From NCBI GenBank assembly GCA_963779845.1, contig CAVZZV010000005.1, positions 62,001 through 126,000 on the forward strand: DNA of 64,000 nucleotides. The letters run 5' to 3'. The DNA is from CAVZZV01 sp963779845. GTDB lineage: Bacteria; Bacteroidota; Bacteroidia; Bacteroidales; GCA-2748055. Shown here in pieces: positions 1 through 8,015 of the stretch; positions within the stretch are counted from its first letter, which is position 1; each line of letters starts with the position of its first letter. Under the pieces are notes generated by a model that was given only the letters and a program-made list of their open reading frames with translations, made no database searches and was not told where the DNA came from. A program made the position numbers and the translations under genes.

Positions 1-138
1 GAAGCTATCCCCTCTGAATATTTCCCAGGTTTCCGGATTTGAACCTGATTTATTAAGCTGTTCCTTAAGCAATCCCATCCATTCCTTTGCATTCGTCGAT
101 TGAGAGTGAATAATATCCCCTGTTATTACAACTAACAT
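1..138 (-). CDS. SatD-like protein, N-terminal 46 residues (runs off window)
   Basis: The minus strand is open from an ATG at 138 to the window edge, giving 46 residues. They start with a hydrophobic strand and an ITGDI motif (residues 5-9) and end in RGDSF. This pattern resembles the start of SatD-family proteins, a poorly understood family in Bacteroidota. The rest of the gene lies outside the window, so the family call rests only on the N-terminus. The start is supported by a TATATTTG -7 candidate 23 nt upstream. The promoter is embedded in a four-copy repeat array, which suggests dedicated and possibly autogenous control. Confidence 0.5.
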   Translation of the reverse strand, partial: MLVVITGDIIHSQSTNAKEWMGLLKEQLNKSGSNPETWEIFRGDSF

Positions 139-160
139 ATTGTTTATTTTAATCGATATG

Positions 161-168
161 CAAATATA
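161..168 (-). promoter_or_regulatory. -7 promoter element of the SatD-like gene
   Basis: On the minus strand this reads TATATTTG, an exact match to the Bacteroidota -7 consensus TAnnTTTG. It lies 23 nt upstream of the ATG at 138. Repeat unit 1 of the adjacent array begins at 167 and covers the region where the -33 contact would fall. Confidence 0.5.
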
Positions 169-270
169 TCACTTATTTTATTGATAAACCATATTATCAT
201 CTATTTTGTTGATATTTAATATTATCGTCTATTTTATTGATATTTTAAATTATCATCTATTCAATTGATA
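167..270. repeat. Four 20-bp operator-like repeats with exact 28-bp period
   Basis: Four 20-bp units lie at 167-186, 195-214, 223-242 and 251-270, each separated by 8 bp, so starts are exactly 28 bp apart. Each unit is an inverted repeat, TATCA-N10-TGATA, with a TCTATTTT-like core; unit 3 has TATCG in the left arm. A degenerate fifth copy may lie in phase at 139-158 (11 of 20 positions match). The array overlaps and extends upstream of the promoter of the SatD-like gene, as expected for cooperative binding sites of a dimeric regulator. The regulator itself is not identified. Confidence 0.75.
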
Positions 271-367
271 ATTTTGACTTTTTACTATGGGTATCTGGAT
301 TATTCTCTGCCCTGACGAGAAACAAAAAAATAAGCACTTCGTTCTATGGCCCTTTGTAAAATCCAAA

Positions 368-1618
368 TCAATCATCCAGGGAATGGATCACCAGGCCACT
401 TCTCAATTTCGGTTCGAACCAGGTTGTTTTGGGAGGCATTATATTTCCTGTATCGGCTATGTTCATGAGCTGTTCCATCGAAACCGGGTACAATGCGAAT
501 GCCGCTTTCATTTCCCCGCTATCAACACGTTTCTTCAGCTCGCCGAGCCCCCTGATCCCACCTACAAAGTCAATCCGGTTTGATTTGCGAAGATCGGTTA
601 TGTTCAGTATGGGGGTAAGCACCTGCTCTGACAAAATAGTTACGTCCAGGCAACGGATCGGATCATTATCATTATAAGTCCCTTCCCTGGCTTCGAGGGA
701 ATACCATTTTCCTTCGAGGTACATGCTTAAAATATGGACCTGGTCAGGCTTATAGATATCACTCCCTTTTTCTACCACCACAAACCTTTTATCAAGCATT
801 TTCAAAAATTCCTCATTCGAAATCCCATTAAGGTCTTTAACAAGACGGTTATAATCGATGATCGTCAATTGTCCGGCAGGAAAATGGACGGCGAGAAAAT
901 AATTATATTCCTCATTGCCGGTGTGCTGCGGATTTTTGAGCTTTCTTTCATTCCCCACAAGAGCAGCAGCTGCGGTGCGGTGATGGCCATCGGCGACATA
1001 GGTGAAGGGAATATCCTCAGAAAATATTTCTGTAATCCTGTTGATTGTTCCTTTATGCCGGATAGTCCATAATTGATGACCCACCCCATCTTCAGTAATG
1101 AAATCATATTCCGCTTCATCTTCAATAGTACGATTTATGATCGTATTCAATTCCTCATGATCGGGAAAGGCAAAAAACACCGGCTCGGCATTGAAACCGG
1201 TCACCCGTATATGGTTCATCCTGTCCTCTTCCTTATCGTTGCGCGTAAGTTCGTGTTTTTTGATCCTCCCCTTTAAATAATCCTCCACCGCAGCACAAGC
1301 CACTATGCCATACTGGGTTTTACCAAACATGGTTTGGGCATAGATGTAATAGAGTTCTTCCGAATCCTGTACAAAAAGGTTATCCCTGATCAGTTTTTGA
1401 AGGTTTTCCTTTCCCTTATTATAAACCGCATCAGAGTGCAGATCGATATCCGGGGGAAGGTCTACTTCAGGTTTAACGACATGAAGAAAGGAATAGGGAT
1501 TATCCTTAACCTCCATTCTGGCTTCATCGGAATTCAGCACATCGTAAGGCCTTGAAGCCACTTTATCCACTAATTCTTTTTTCGGGCGGAAGCCTTTGAA
1601 AGGCTTGATTTTGGTCAT
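368..1618 (-). CDS. DUF1015 family protein of the serine-biosynthesis cluster
   Basis: A 416-residue soluble protein of the DUF1015 family (PF06245), at full family length. The hallmark DGHHRTAAA sits at residues 210-218. It resembles the GxxR box of the ParB/sulfiredoxin superfamily, which includes the free-serine kinases SerK and SbnI; that link is my inference. It is the third gene of a same-strand run serC, serA, DUF1015, with 102 bp separating it from serA. No serB-type phosphoserine phosphatase is seen in the window. The position suggests a role in serine or phosphoserine metabolism, but the biochemical function cannot be read from sequence. Confidence 0.85.
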   Translation of the reverse strand: MTKIKPFKGFRPKKELVDKVASRPYDVLNSDEARMEVKDNPYSFLHVVKPEVDLPPDIDLHSDAVYNKGKENLQKLIRDNLFVQDSEELYYIYAQTMFGKTQYGIVACAAVEDYLKGRIKKHELTRNDKEEDRMNHIRVTGFNAEPVFFAFPDHEELNTIINRTIEDEAEYDFITEDGVGHQLWTIRHKGTINRITEIFSEDIPFTYVADGHHRTAAAALVGNERKLKNPQHTGNEEYNYFLAVHFPAGQLTIIDYNRLVKDLNGISNEEFLKMLDKRFVVVEKGSDIYKPDQVHILSMYLEGKWYSLEAREGTYNDNDPIRCLDVTILSEQVLTPILNITDLRKSNRIDFVGGIRGLGELKKRVDSGEMKAAFALYPVSMEQLMNIADTGNIMPPKTTWFEPKLRSGLVIHSLDD

Positions 1619-1720
1619 AGTATTGTTTTTTGGTAACGAGGTCTCATTGGGACATTTCCTTTCGCGGCTTCCCGGGTGGGAACCGATTTAAATCATTTGG
1701 TATCCTTCCAGGATATATTA

Positions 1721-2641
1721 TTAGTTCACTTTAAAACTGGTATCCCCTTTTTCAAAAAAGGCTATAATTTGTCTTGCCGCTGCAACGCCTGCATTCAGGT
1801 TCGCCTCAGCAGTCTGTGCCCCCATTTTTTTTGGGGTAAAATAAAACCTTCCCGGGTATAATTCAGCGATTGTTGCTTTATTATCAGGAGCTATATCAGA
1901 AATATATCGAAAATCCGGGCGTTCTTTAAACATCTGAAGCAAACCATCTTCATCAATTACCTCTTTACGGGCAGTGTTCACCAGCGTTGCTCCTTTAGGC
2001 ATGAGGTTCAATAATTTAAAATTCACCGATTTCTTTGTTTCCGGAGTAGCAGGTATATGAAGGGAAACCACATCACATTTGCTGTACAGATCTTCGGCCG
2101 AGGCTTCGCATTTGATACCGTCATTCTCGATAACCACCCTGTCGACGAAGGGGTCGTAGGCGTAAACCTTCATGCCAAATCCCTTAGCGATCATTCCAAC
2201 GATCCGCCCCACATATCCATAAGCATGGATACCCAGTTTCTTACCGCGCAGCTCTGTCCCGGCGCTTCCATCGAAACCTCCCCGGCTGAGATACACCAAC
2301 ATACCAAAGACCAATTCGGCCACGGCATTGGAGTTTTGTCCGGGGGTGTTCATTACCACGACATTCTTTTCCGCGGCGGTTTTTGTGTCGACATTATCAA
2401 AACCCGCACCAGCCCTGACCACTATTTTCAGGTTACTACTGGCGTTCAACACCTCCTTATCGACAATATCACTACGGATAATAAGGGCATCAGCATCCTT
2501 TACGGCATCTATCAAGGCGGACTGTTCAGTATATTTCTCTAAAAGCGTGAATTCCATTCCGGCATCATCGATAACTTTTTTAATGGAGCTTACTGCTTCC
2601 TTTGAAAATGGTTTAGAAGTGGCTATAAGTATTTTTTTCAT
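1721..2641 (-). CDS. serA: D-3-phosphoglycerate dehydrogenase, short type with Lys at the catalytic His position
   Basis: This enzyme oxidises 3-phosphoglycerate with NAD, the first step of serine synthesis. The protein has 306 residues, with a Rossmann glycine-rich loop at about 137-148 (GIHAYGYVG) and the catalytic Arg225 in NTARKEV. It has no C-terminal ACT domain, so classical serine feedback through ACT is not expected. At the place where most family members have a TPHIG-type catalytic histidine, this protein reads TPKKMGAQT (Lys271/Lys272). This matches the lysine-type short PGDHs described for Entamoeba and relatives. It lies 32 bp downstream of serC in the same orientation, so the two are probably cotranscribed. 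Confidence 0.92.
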   Translation of the reverse strand: MKKILIATSKPFSKEAVSSIKKVIDDAGMEFTLLEKYTEQSALIDAVKDADALIIRSDIVDKEVLNASSNLKIVVRAGAGFDNVDTKTAAEKNVVVMNTPGQNSNAVAELVFGMLVYLSRGGFDGSAGTELRGKKLGIHAYGYVGRIVGMIAKGFGMKVYAYDPFVDRVVIENDGIKCEASAEDLYSKCDVVSLHIPATPETKKSVNFKLLNLMPKGATLVNTARKEVIDEDGLLQMFKERPDFRYISDIAPDNKATIAELYPGRFYFTPKKMGAQTAEANLNAGVAAARQIIAFFEKGDTSFKVN

Positions 2642-2673
2642 TGTTCAGGTTTTAAGGTTAATGAATTTTGGGG

Positions 2674-3744
2674 CTAAACTTTCTGTTCAAATTCTTTCAT
2701 GGTATCAACCAGGGCTTTTACACTTTCAATGCCCATGGCATTATATATTGAAGCGCGGAAACCACCCACCGAGCGATGGCCTTTCAGCCCTACCATTCCT
2801 TTAGTCCCGGCAAATTCCAAAAATGAAGCTTCCTGATCTTTATAATCCTCATTCATTACAAATGTGACGTTCATAATGGAACGGTCTTCTGCTTTTGGTA
2901 CAGCTGCCTTAAACAGCTTATTCCGGTCAATCTCACTATAAAGCAGATCCGATTTTTTAAGGTTGATTTCATGCATTTTCTCCACTCCGCCTTGATCCTT
3001 ATACCATTTTAAGGTTTGGAGTGCAGAATAAATCGCCAGGCAGGAAGGGGTGTTGAACATAGAGTCATTTTCAATGTGTGTGGCATATTTAAGCATGGAA
3101 GGGATGGGCCGGTCCACCTTTCCAAGGGTATCATCTTTCACAATCACGAAGGTCAATCCTGCCGGAGCCAGATTTTTTTGGGCACCCCCGTATATCAGGG
3201 CATATTTCGAAATATCCATCGGACGACTGAAAATATCGGAAGACATATCGGCAATAAGTGGAACAGAGACATCCAAATCTTCTTTTATTTCCGTCCCGAA
3301 AATGGTATTATTTGTGGTAATATGTAAATAATCAGCATCCGAAGATACCTTCCAGCCTTTAGGGATATAGGTGTAATTATCGGGTTTGGAAGAGGCTACC
3401 ACCTCAACATCGCCAAAAATCCTGGCTTCTTTGATTGCCTTGGAGGCCCAGGAACCGGTATCGAGGTAAGCTGCTTTTTTATTCAAATAATTAAATGGGA
3501 CCATGGCAAACTGCAGGCTGGCCCCCCCCTGAAGGAAAAGAACCGAATATCCGGAAGGAATATTCAAGAGTTCCTTAAATAAGGTCTTGGCCTCTTCAAC
3601 AACCTTGATAAAATCTTTGCTCCTGTGGGATATCTCCAGAATAGACAATCCTGTGTTATTAAAATTCAATACCGCACTGGCGGTATTTTCAATGGTAAAT
3701 TGCGAAAGGATTGAAGGCCCTGCGTAAAAATTGTGCTTTTTCAT
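2674..3744 (-). CDS. serC: Phosphoserine aminotransferase
   Basis: PLP-dependent class V aminotransferase converting 3-phosphohydroxypyruvate and glutamate to phosphoserine. It has 356 residues, the usual SerC length. It begins with the family signature NFYAGPSIL and has the PLP-binding lysine at Lys190 within GGAQKNLAPAG. It is the first gene of the serC-serA-DUF1015 run. The 241 bp upstream (3745-3985) hold no gene and no convincing -7 box. Confidence 0.95.
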   Translation of the reverse strand: MKKHNFYAGPSILSQFTIENTASAVLNFNNTGLSILEISHRSKDFIKVVEEAKTLFKELLNIPSGYSVLFLQGGASLQFAMVPFNYLNKKAAYLDTGSWASKAIKEARIFGDVEVVASSKPDNYTYIPKGWKVSSDADYLHITTNNTIFGTEIKEDLDVSVPLIADMSSDIFSRPMDISKYALIYGGAQKNLAPAGLTFVIVKDDTLGKVDRPIPSMLKYATHIENDSMFNTPSCLAIYSALQTLKWYKDQGGVEKMHEINLKKSDLLYSEIDRNKLFKAAVPKAEDRSIMNVTFVMNEDYKDQEASFLEFAGTKGMVGLKGHRSVGGFRASIYNAMGIESVKALVDTMKEFEQKV

Positions 3745-3985
3745 AATTATTGCGTATTTGAATTTGTAAGCTTGAAATTTTTGATAAAAGTAGGAATAAT
3801 ATACTTGTGATAACAGCCAAAAGGGGCGACAGTTAATAAATAACCGCCTATTGTTAATTAATTCACAATAAGTCGGAAGGTCAGGTGCGGATGCAGAGGA
3901 AAAACGGGAAAAATTCCTGAATGTTGAACTGCTGAGTTGAAAAGATAATCGAATGAACCGGGATAATGTGGGAAAGTTAAAGGTA

Positions 3986-4702
3986 TTACATCCGGATTAA
4001 ACGATCATCCTCCAAAACCGGCACTATGTTGGTCAGATCAAAAGTATGGCAATATTCCAGCACATCATCCAGGCCATTCTTTTTAAGCCGGTGGCGTTGG
4101 GCTGCCTTTTCCACATAGGCCATCAGGTCCTTCTCTGCAAGCAGCCATAAATCCCGGGCTGCAAAAGAAGAATCACAGATCGAGAAATAGTGGTCGTCTT
4201 CAAGCAGGCGGTGTACCAGGGCACCGGCATACAGACTATCCTCCAGATTAAATTTATTTTTCCAACCCGCACAAAGAATCAAAACGTCCCGATCCATGGC
4301 TTTAAGATGAGAGATGACAGCACTAAAATTAAGGAATGCCCCGATAATGGTCTGATAGGAGCCGGATGAAAGTTTGATAGCCTGAGTTCCGTTGGTAGTG
4401 CTATATACAATTTGATTTCCTTTTACCCGTTCCGGGGTAAAGTTGAAAGGGGAATTCCCAAAGTCGGCAAAATCACGAACAATTCCATCCCTTTCGGCTG
4501 CAACCATGAATCCCTTTTCCTTAAAGGTCCTAGCTTCTTCCAGTGTTCCAACAGGAATAACAGCCTCTGCCCCATTCATAAAGGCCGTACATATCGAGGT
4601 AGAAGCACGAAGAATGTCGGTGACCACGGTGACAGCGGCAGGATTTTCAAAATAGGGATACAGGACAGGGGAAAAACAGACTTCAATTTTATTTTTGCTC
4701 AT
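3986..4702 (-). CDS. comB: 2-phosphosulfolactate phosphatase family protein (ComB)
   Basis: ComB family (PF04029): Mg-dependent hydrolysis of 2-phospho-3-sulfolactate to sulfolactate. About 238 residues, a normal length. Family motifs visible are DILRASTS near the N-terminus, TTNGTQA in the middle and GWKNKFNLEDSLYAGA in the C-terminal half. The reading frame can be extended four codons to a TTG at 4714, but the ATG at 4702 is the better start. It lies just downstream of gcvT (about 18 bp) and may be cotranscribed. In archaea ComB serves coenzyme M synthesis; in Bacteroidota its physiological product is not established, and no partner comA or comC is seen here. Confidence 0.85.
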   Translation of the reverse strand: MSKNKIEVCFSPVLYPYFENPAAVTVVTDILRASTSICTAFMNGAEAVIPVGTLEEARTFKEKGFMVAAERDGIVRDFADFGNSPFNFTPERVKGNQIVYSTTNGTQAIKLSSGSYQTIIGAFLNFSAVISHLKAMDRDVLILCAGWKNKFNLEDSLYAGALVHRLLEDDHYFSICDSSFAARDLWLLAEKDLMAYVEKAAQRHRLKKNGLDDVLEYCHTFDLTNIVPVLEDDRLIRM

Positions 4703-4720
4703 CACAATTTTCAAAAAAAC

Positions 4721-5805
4721 TTAGAAAAATGGGGTTTTCACCACCTGGGCTTTCACTCTTTTGTTTCTTATTTCAATATTAAATTCGGTGCCGGGAGTGG
4801 TGAAAATGGTCTTTACATAGGCCATCCCAATAGCATTTTTTGTAAAAGGGGAATTTGTGCCGGATGTCACCTCACCAATATCCTCTCCATGAAGACTGAA
4901 TATTTTATAATGCTGACGAGGGATCCCTTTCCCGATCATTTTGAAACCAATGAGTTTTTGGTTTATGCCGTTCTCCTTTAGAGCAAGCATATGATCCCGG
5001 TCAATAAACTGATTGTTCGGAGTAAATTTAACAATCCAGTCAAGTCCCGCTTCAAGGGGGGAGGTGGTATCGTTGATATCATTGCCATAGAGGCAATATC
5101 CTGCTTCCAGCCGCAAGTGTATCCCGTGCAGCCAGACCAATGGGCTTAATCCCAAATTCTTTTCCCGCCTGCATTAATTGTTCCCATAGATGTGGACCGT
5201 CAGCATTATAGAAATATAATTCAAAGCCCCCGGCACCGGTATACCCCGTATGGGATACCAAAACATCCTCTATTCCCGCCACCCGGGTGGTAATAAAACC
5301 AAAAGAGGGAACAGAGGCAAGATCGGTATTCGGTGAGTTTTTGCAGGCATTTTAACGCGTCAGGACCTTGAAGGGCAAGCTGGGAAATTTTATCCGAAGC
5401 ATTTTCCAGATCGGCTCCGTTTTCATTACAGGAATTAAGCCAATTCCAGTCCTTTTCGATATTTGAAGCGTTGACCACGAGCAGGTACTTCTCTTTTTCG
5501 TAATAGTAGACCAGCAGATCGTCAACAATTCCGCCCTTGCCATTTGGAAAACAACTATACTGGGCTTTTCCTGGAACAAGGGGGTCTATATCATTGGAAG
5601 TAACTTTCTGTACCAGATCCCTGGCATGGGGCCCCTTTACCCAAATTTCGCCCATATGCGACACGTCGAACAGACCAAGGTGTTCCCTCACGGTATTATG
5701 TTCATCAGAGATACCGGAATATTCAACGGGCATTTCATAGCCGGCAAATTCGACCATTCTGGCACCGCTCCTCTTATGGATTTCGTAAAAAACAGTTTTT
5801 TTCAT
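4721..5805 (-). pseudogene. gcvT: Glycine cleavage system T protein (aminomethyltransferase), two frameshifts
   Basis: Three fragments in different frames together make one complete GcvT: 5805 to about 5331 (MKKTVFYEIH..., with GISDEHNTVREHLGLFDVSH), about 5330 to 5114 (SHTGYTGAGGFELYF), and about 5113 to 4721 (LEAGYCLYGNDI to the end). Dropping one base at about 5331 and one at about 5114 gives 1,083 nt, or 360 residues, the normal family length. GcvT transfers the methylene group from the glycine-bound aminomethyl lipoyl H protein to tetrahydrofolate. Because conserved sequence continues through both breaks, sequence error or very recent loss is more likely than an old pseudogene. Confidence 0.85.
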
Positions 5806-5838
5806 GTATGTTCAGGGGTTTCTGTCAAAAAAGTACCA

Positions 5839-5846
5839 CAAAATTA
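5839..5846 (-). promoter_or_regulatory. -7 promoter candidate of gcvT
   Basis: The minus strand reads TAATTTTG, matching TAnnTTTG, 34 nt upstream of the gcvT ATG at 5805. No clear -33 TTG is seen. Confidence 0.35.
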
Positions 5847-5906
5847 TTAAATTTTGGGAGAATTAAAATTGTTTATACCATTATAAACTCTTTAATCGTC
5901 CGGTAC

Positions 5907-8015
5907 TTATTTACTTAAAACCTTGAACTCAACCCTTCTGTTTTGCTCCCTGCCCTCGGGAGTATTATTGGGTGCTATGGGCTGGGTGAAAGCATACCCT
6001 TTCCACTCTAGGCGGTTTTTATCAATTCCCTGGGCGGCTACATAATCGACCACAGCCCTGGCCCTTTGTTCGGAAAGTTTTGTGTTAAAACCAAGGGAGC
6101 CGGTATTATCGGTGTGCCCTGAAATCTCCAATCTGACGGTGGGGTTATTCTCTAAAAAAGCAACCACCTGATTTAACTGGGGATAAGAATTTGCCATTAA
6201 GGTAGACTTACCTACTTCAAAATAGATATTTTCAAGAACGACCTTGGTCCCCACCTCCACTTTATCCAAAAGGAAATCGATTTTAGTTATTGAATCCGGA
6301 TCAGCCCTAGTCATATCGACTAAATCCAGAAAAAACAGATAATCCTTTGCCAGGATCTCCACCCCGAAATTTTTGGCCTCTGTAAATTGCACTTTATATT
6401 TTCCGCTATCTCCCGACATGGTAGTTATGGCAGGTCTTGAATTGTCCACATCAATGAAACTCAGTTTTGCAAAAACCGGTTCTCCTGTTTTTTTATCTAA
6501 AACTCTTCCGGAAAGTCTGTAAAAACTGTCGATGGCGAAGGGTTCTGGCATACGGAAAAATCCTGTTTTTAAGGTATCCTGAATTCCAGCGATCAGGATA
6601 TCCTCATTGCTGAGCATGAGTTCTTTTTCTGCTCCAAGGAAAATAAGTTTGTATACATCCTTCCTTCCGATAACATTCTCTCTGATGGTGGAATAATATG
6701 CGGTTTTTTCATTTTCGCCCAGAACAAAGAAAAGTTCGTCTTCCGGAGAATTAACCGGAAAACCAAGGTTTTCAGGATCCGACCAGGTACCATCGTCAAG
6801 CCTGACCGTATGAAAAACATCAAATCCACCCATAGAATTGTGACCTTTAGAGGAGAAATACATTTCTTTTCCATCAGAGGTCAGAAACAGTCCCTCTTCA
6901 TCATAGGGTGTGTTAACGAGACTTCCTAGGTTTTGGGGCTTCTGCCATTTGCCGCGATGGTCCTTGACACTGAAGAAAATATCCTTCCCTCCTTTGGTCA
7001 TATCCCGGTTTGAAGAAATGAAATACAGGGTATCGCCGGTTATGGTCTGAAATACTGAACCTTCAGTATCTTTACTCAGAATCCGGGAAGATAGCCGTTT
7101 CGGTTTTTTCCATGAATTTTTTTTAGGATTGAAATCACTATAATAGATATCTCCTCCGTTCTCTTTACCCTTGTAAATATACAGAGTTTGTTCTACGGGG
7201 GAAATCCCTACCAGTGCATCATTTCCTTTTGTATTCAGCGGTTTGCCTAACTCCTGAGCCGGGCTCCATCCGGATGATAAGGGCCTGCTGACATAAATGT
7301 CTTCAAAAAATTTGTTATCATAGGGATTTCTTTTGTCCTTGCTGGATTCGATCCTTCTTGAGGTAAAGTACATCACGGTATCGCTACTGAAAACTGCATT
7401 ATAATCGTCCGCCTTCGAGTTAATATTCTCACCCAGATTCATTATAATAACCCTTTGCGGATTGGCTGTAATTTTTTTACCATTTTCGCATTCCGCCTGT
7501 AATTTATCTATTTCCAGAACTTTTTCCACATCCCCTAACTGAATGTAAATATCCCGCTGATTATTGTAATAATCTTTTGCCTTATCAAATTCCAGAACCA
7601 AATGGTAAGCCCTTCCCAGATAATACCGGATTTCGGGATGCAGGTCGGGAGCTTTATCATAGGCCGCCCTTAGATATTTTAAGGCTTCATATTTATCGTC
7701 GGTAAAAAGGAAGGTTAATCCCAGTTTGAAATTCAGGATGGGATTGGAGGGATTATATTCGTGGGCAAAAAGATAATGATCCCTGGCCAGATCATAGGTT
7801 CCGGGACCCGCCTTGAAATATTCATCCCCTACCAACACACTTTCCCAGGCTTCGGCAAAACCCTCTACCTGTCCGGTGTTAAAATCTTTACGTTTGATTT
7901 TAAGGTCAATGTTATTCCTTACCTGTGCATTTCCCCAGGCCATAGATAAAAATAAAAAGGACAAGATCAAAACTGAAGTTCTACGACTATTCATATCGGA
8001 ATTTTTGTAGGTCAT
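5907..8015 (-). CDS. PorE-like T9SS outer-membrane-associated protein (TPR, beta-propeller, CRD, OmpA)
   Basis: A 702-residue exported protein. The order is: signal peptide (best from Met8), TPR-like helices at about 60-170, PD40/WD40-type beta-propeller strands at about 210-470, a carboxypeptidase-regulatory-like domain at about 495-585, and an OmpA-type peptidoglycan-binding domain at about 590-702 (NIYFEVGKSTL, SGHTDNTGS, LSEQRARAV, RRVEFKV). This architecture is that of PorE, which links the T9SS to peptidoglycan in Porphyromonas. The ATG at 8015 overlaps the upstream TPR gene's TGA as ATGA, suggesting translational coupling; Met8 (7994) gives the more typical signal peptide. It could instead be another PD40-OmpA paralogue. 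Confidence 0.8.
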   Translation of the reverse strand: MTYKNSDMNSRRTSVLILSFLFLSMAWGNAQVRNNIDLKIKRKDFNTGQVEGFAEAWESVLVGDEYFKAGPGTYDLARDHYLFAHEYNPSNPILNFKLGLTFLFTDDKYEALKYLRAAYDKAPDLHPEIRYYLGRAYHLVLEFDKAKDYYNNQRDIYIQLGDVEKVLEIDKLQAECENGKKITANPQRVIIMNLGENINSKADDYNAVFSSDTVMYFTSRRIESSKDKRNPYDNKFFEDIYVSRPLSSGWSPAQELGKPLNTKGNDALVGISPVEQTLYIYKGKENGGDIYYSDFNPKKNSWKKPKRLSSRILSKDTEGSVFQTITGDTLYFISSNRDMTKGGKDIFFSVKDHRGKWQKPQNLGSLVNTPYDEEGLFLTSDGKEMYFSSKGHNSMGGFDVFHTVRLDDGTWSDPENLGFPVNSPEDELFFVLGENEKTAYYSTIRENVIGRKDVYKLIFLGAEKELMLSNEDILIAGIQDTLKTGFFRMPEPFAIDSFYRLSGRVLDKKTGEPVFAKLSFIDVDNSRPAITTMSGDSGKYKVQFTEAKNFGVEILAKDYLFFLDLVDMTRADPDSITKIDFLLDKVEVGTKVVLENIYFEVGKSTLMANSYPQLNQVVAFLENNPTVRLEISGHTDNTGSLGFNTKLSEQRARAVVDYVAAQGIDKNRLEWKGYAFTQPIAPNNTPEGREQNRRVEFKVLSK

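Noticed and set aside
167..270. CRISPR array
   Set aside because: Four regular repeats are present, but the spacers are only 8 bp, AT-rich and similar, units are internally palindromic, and the array sits on a promoter with no cas genes.
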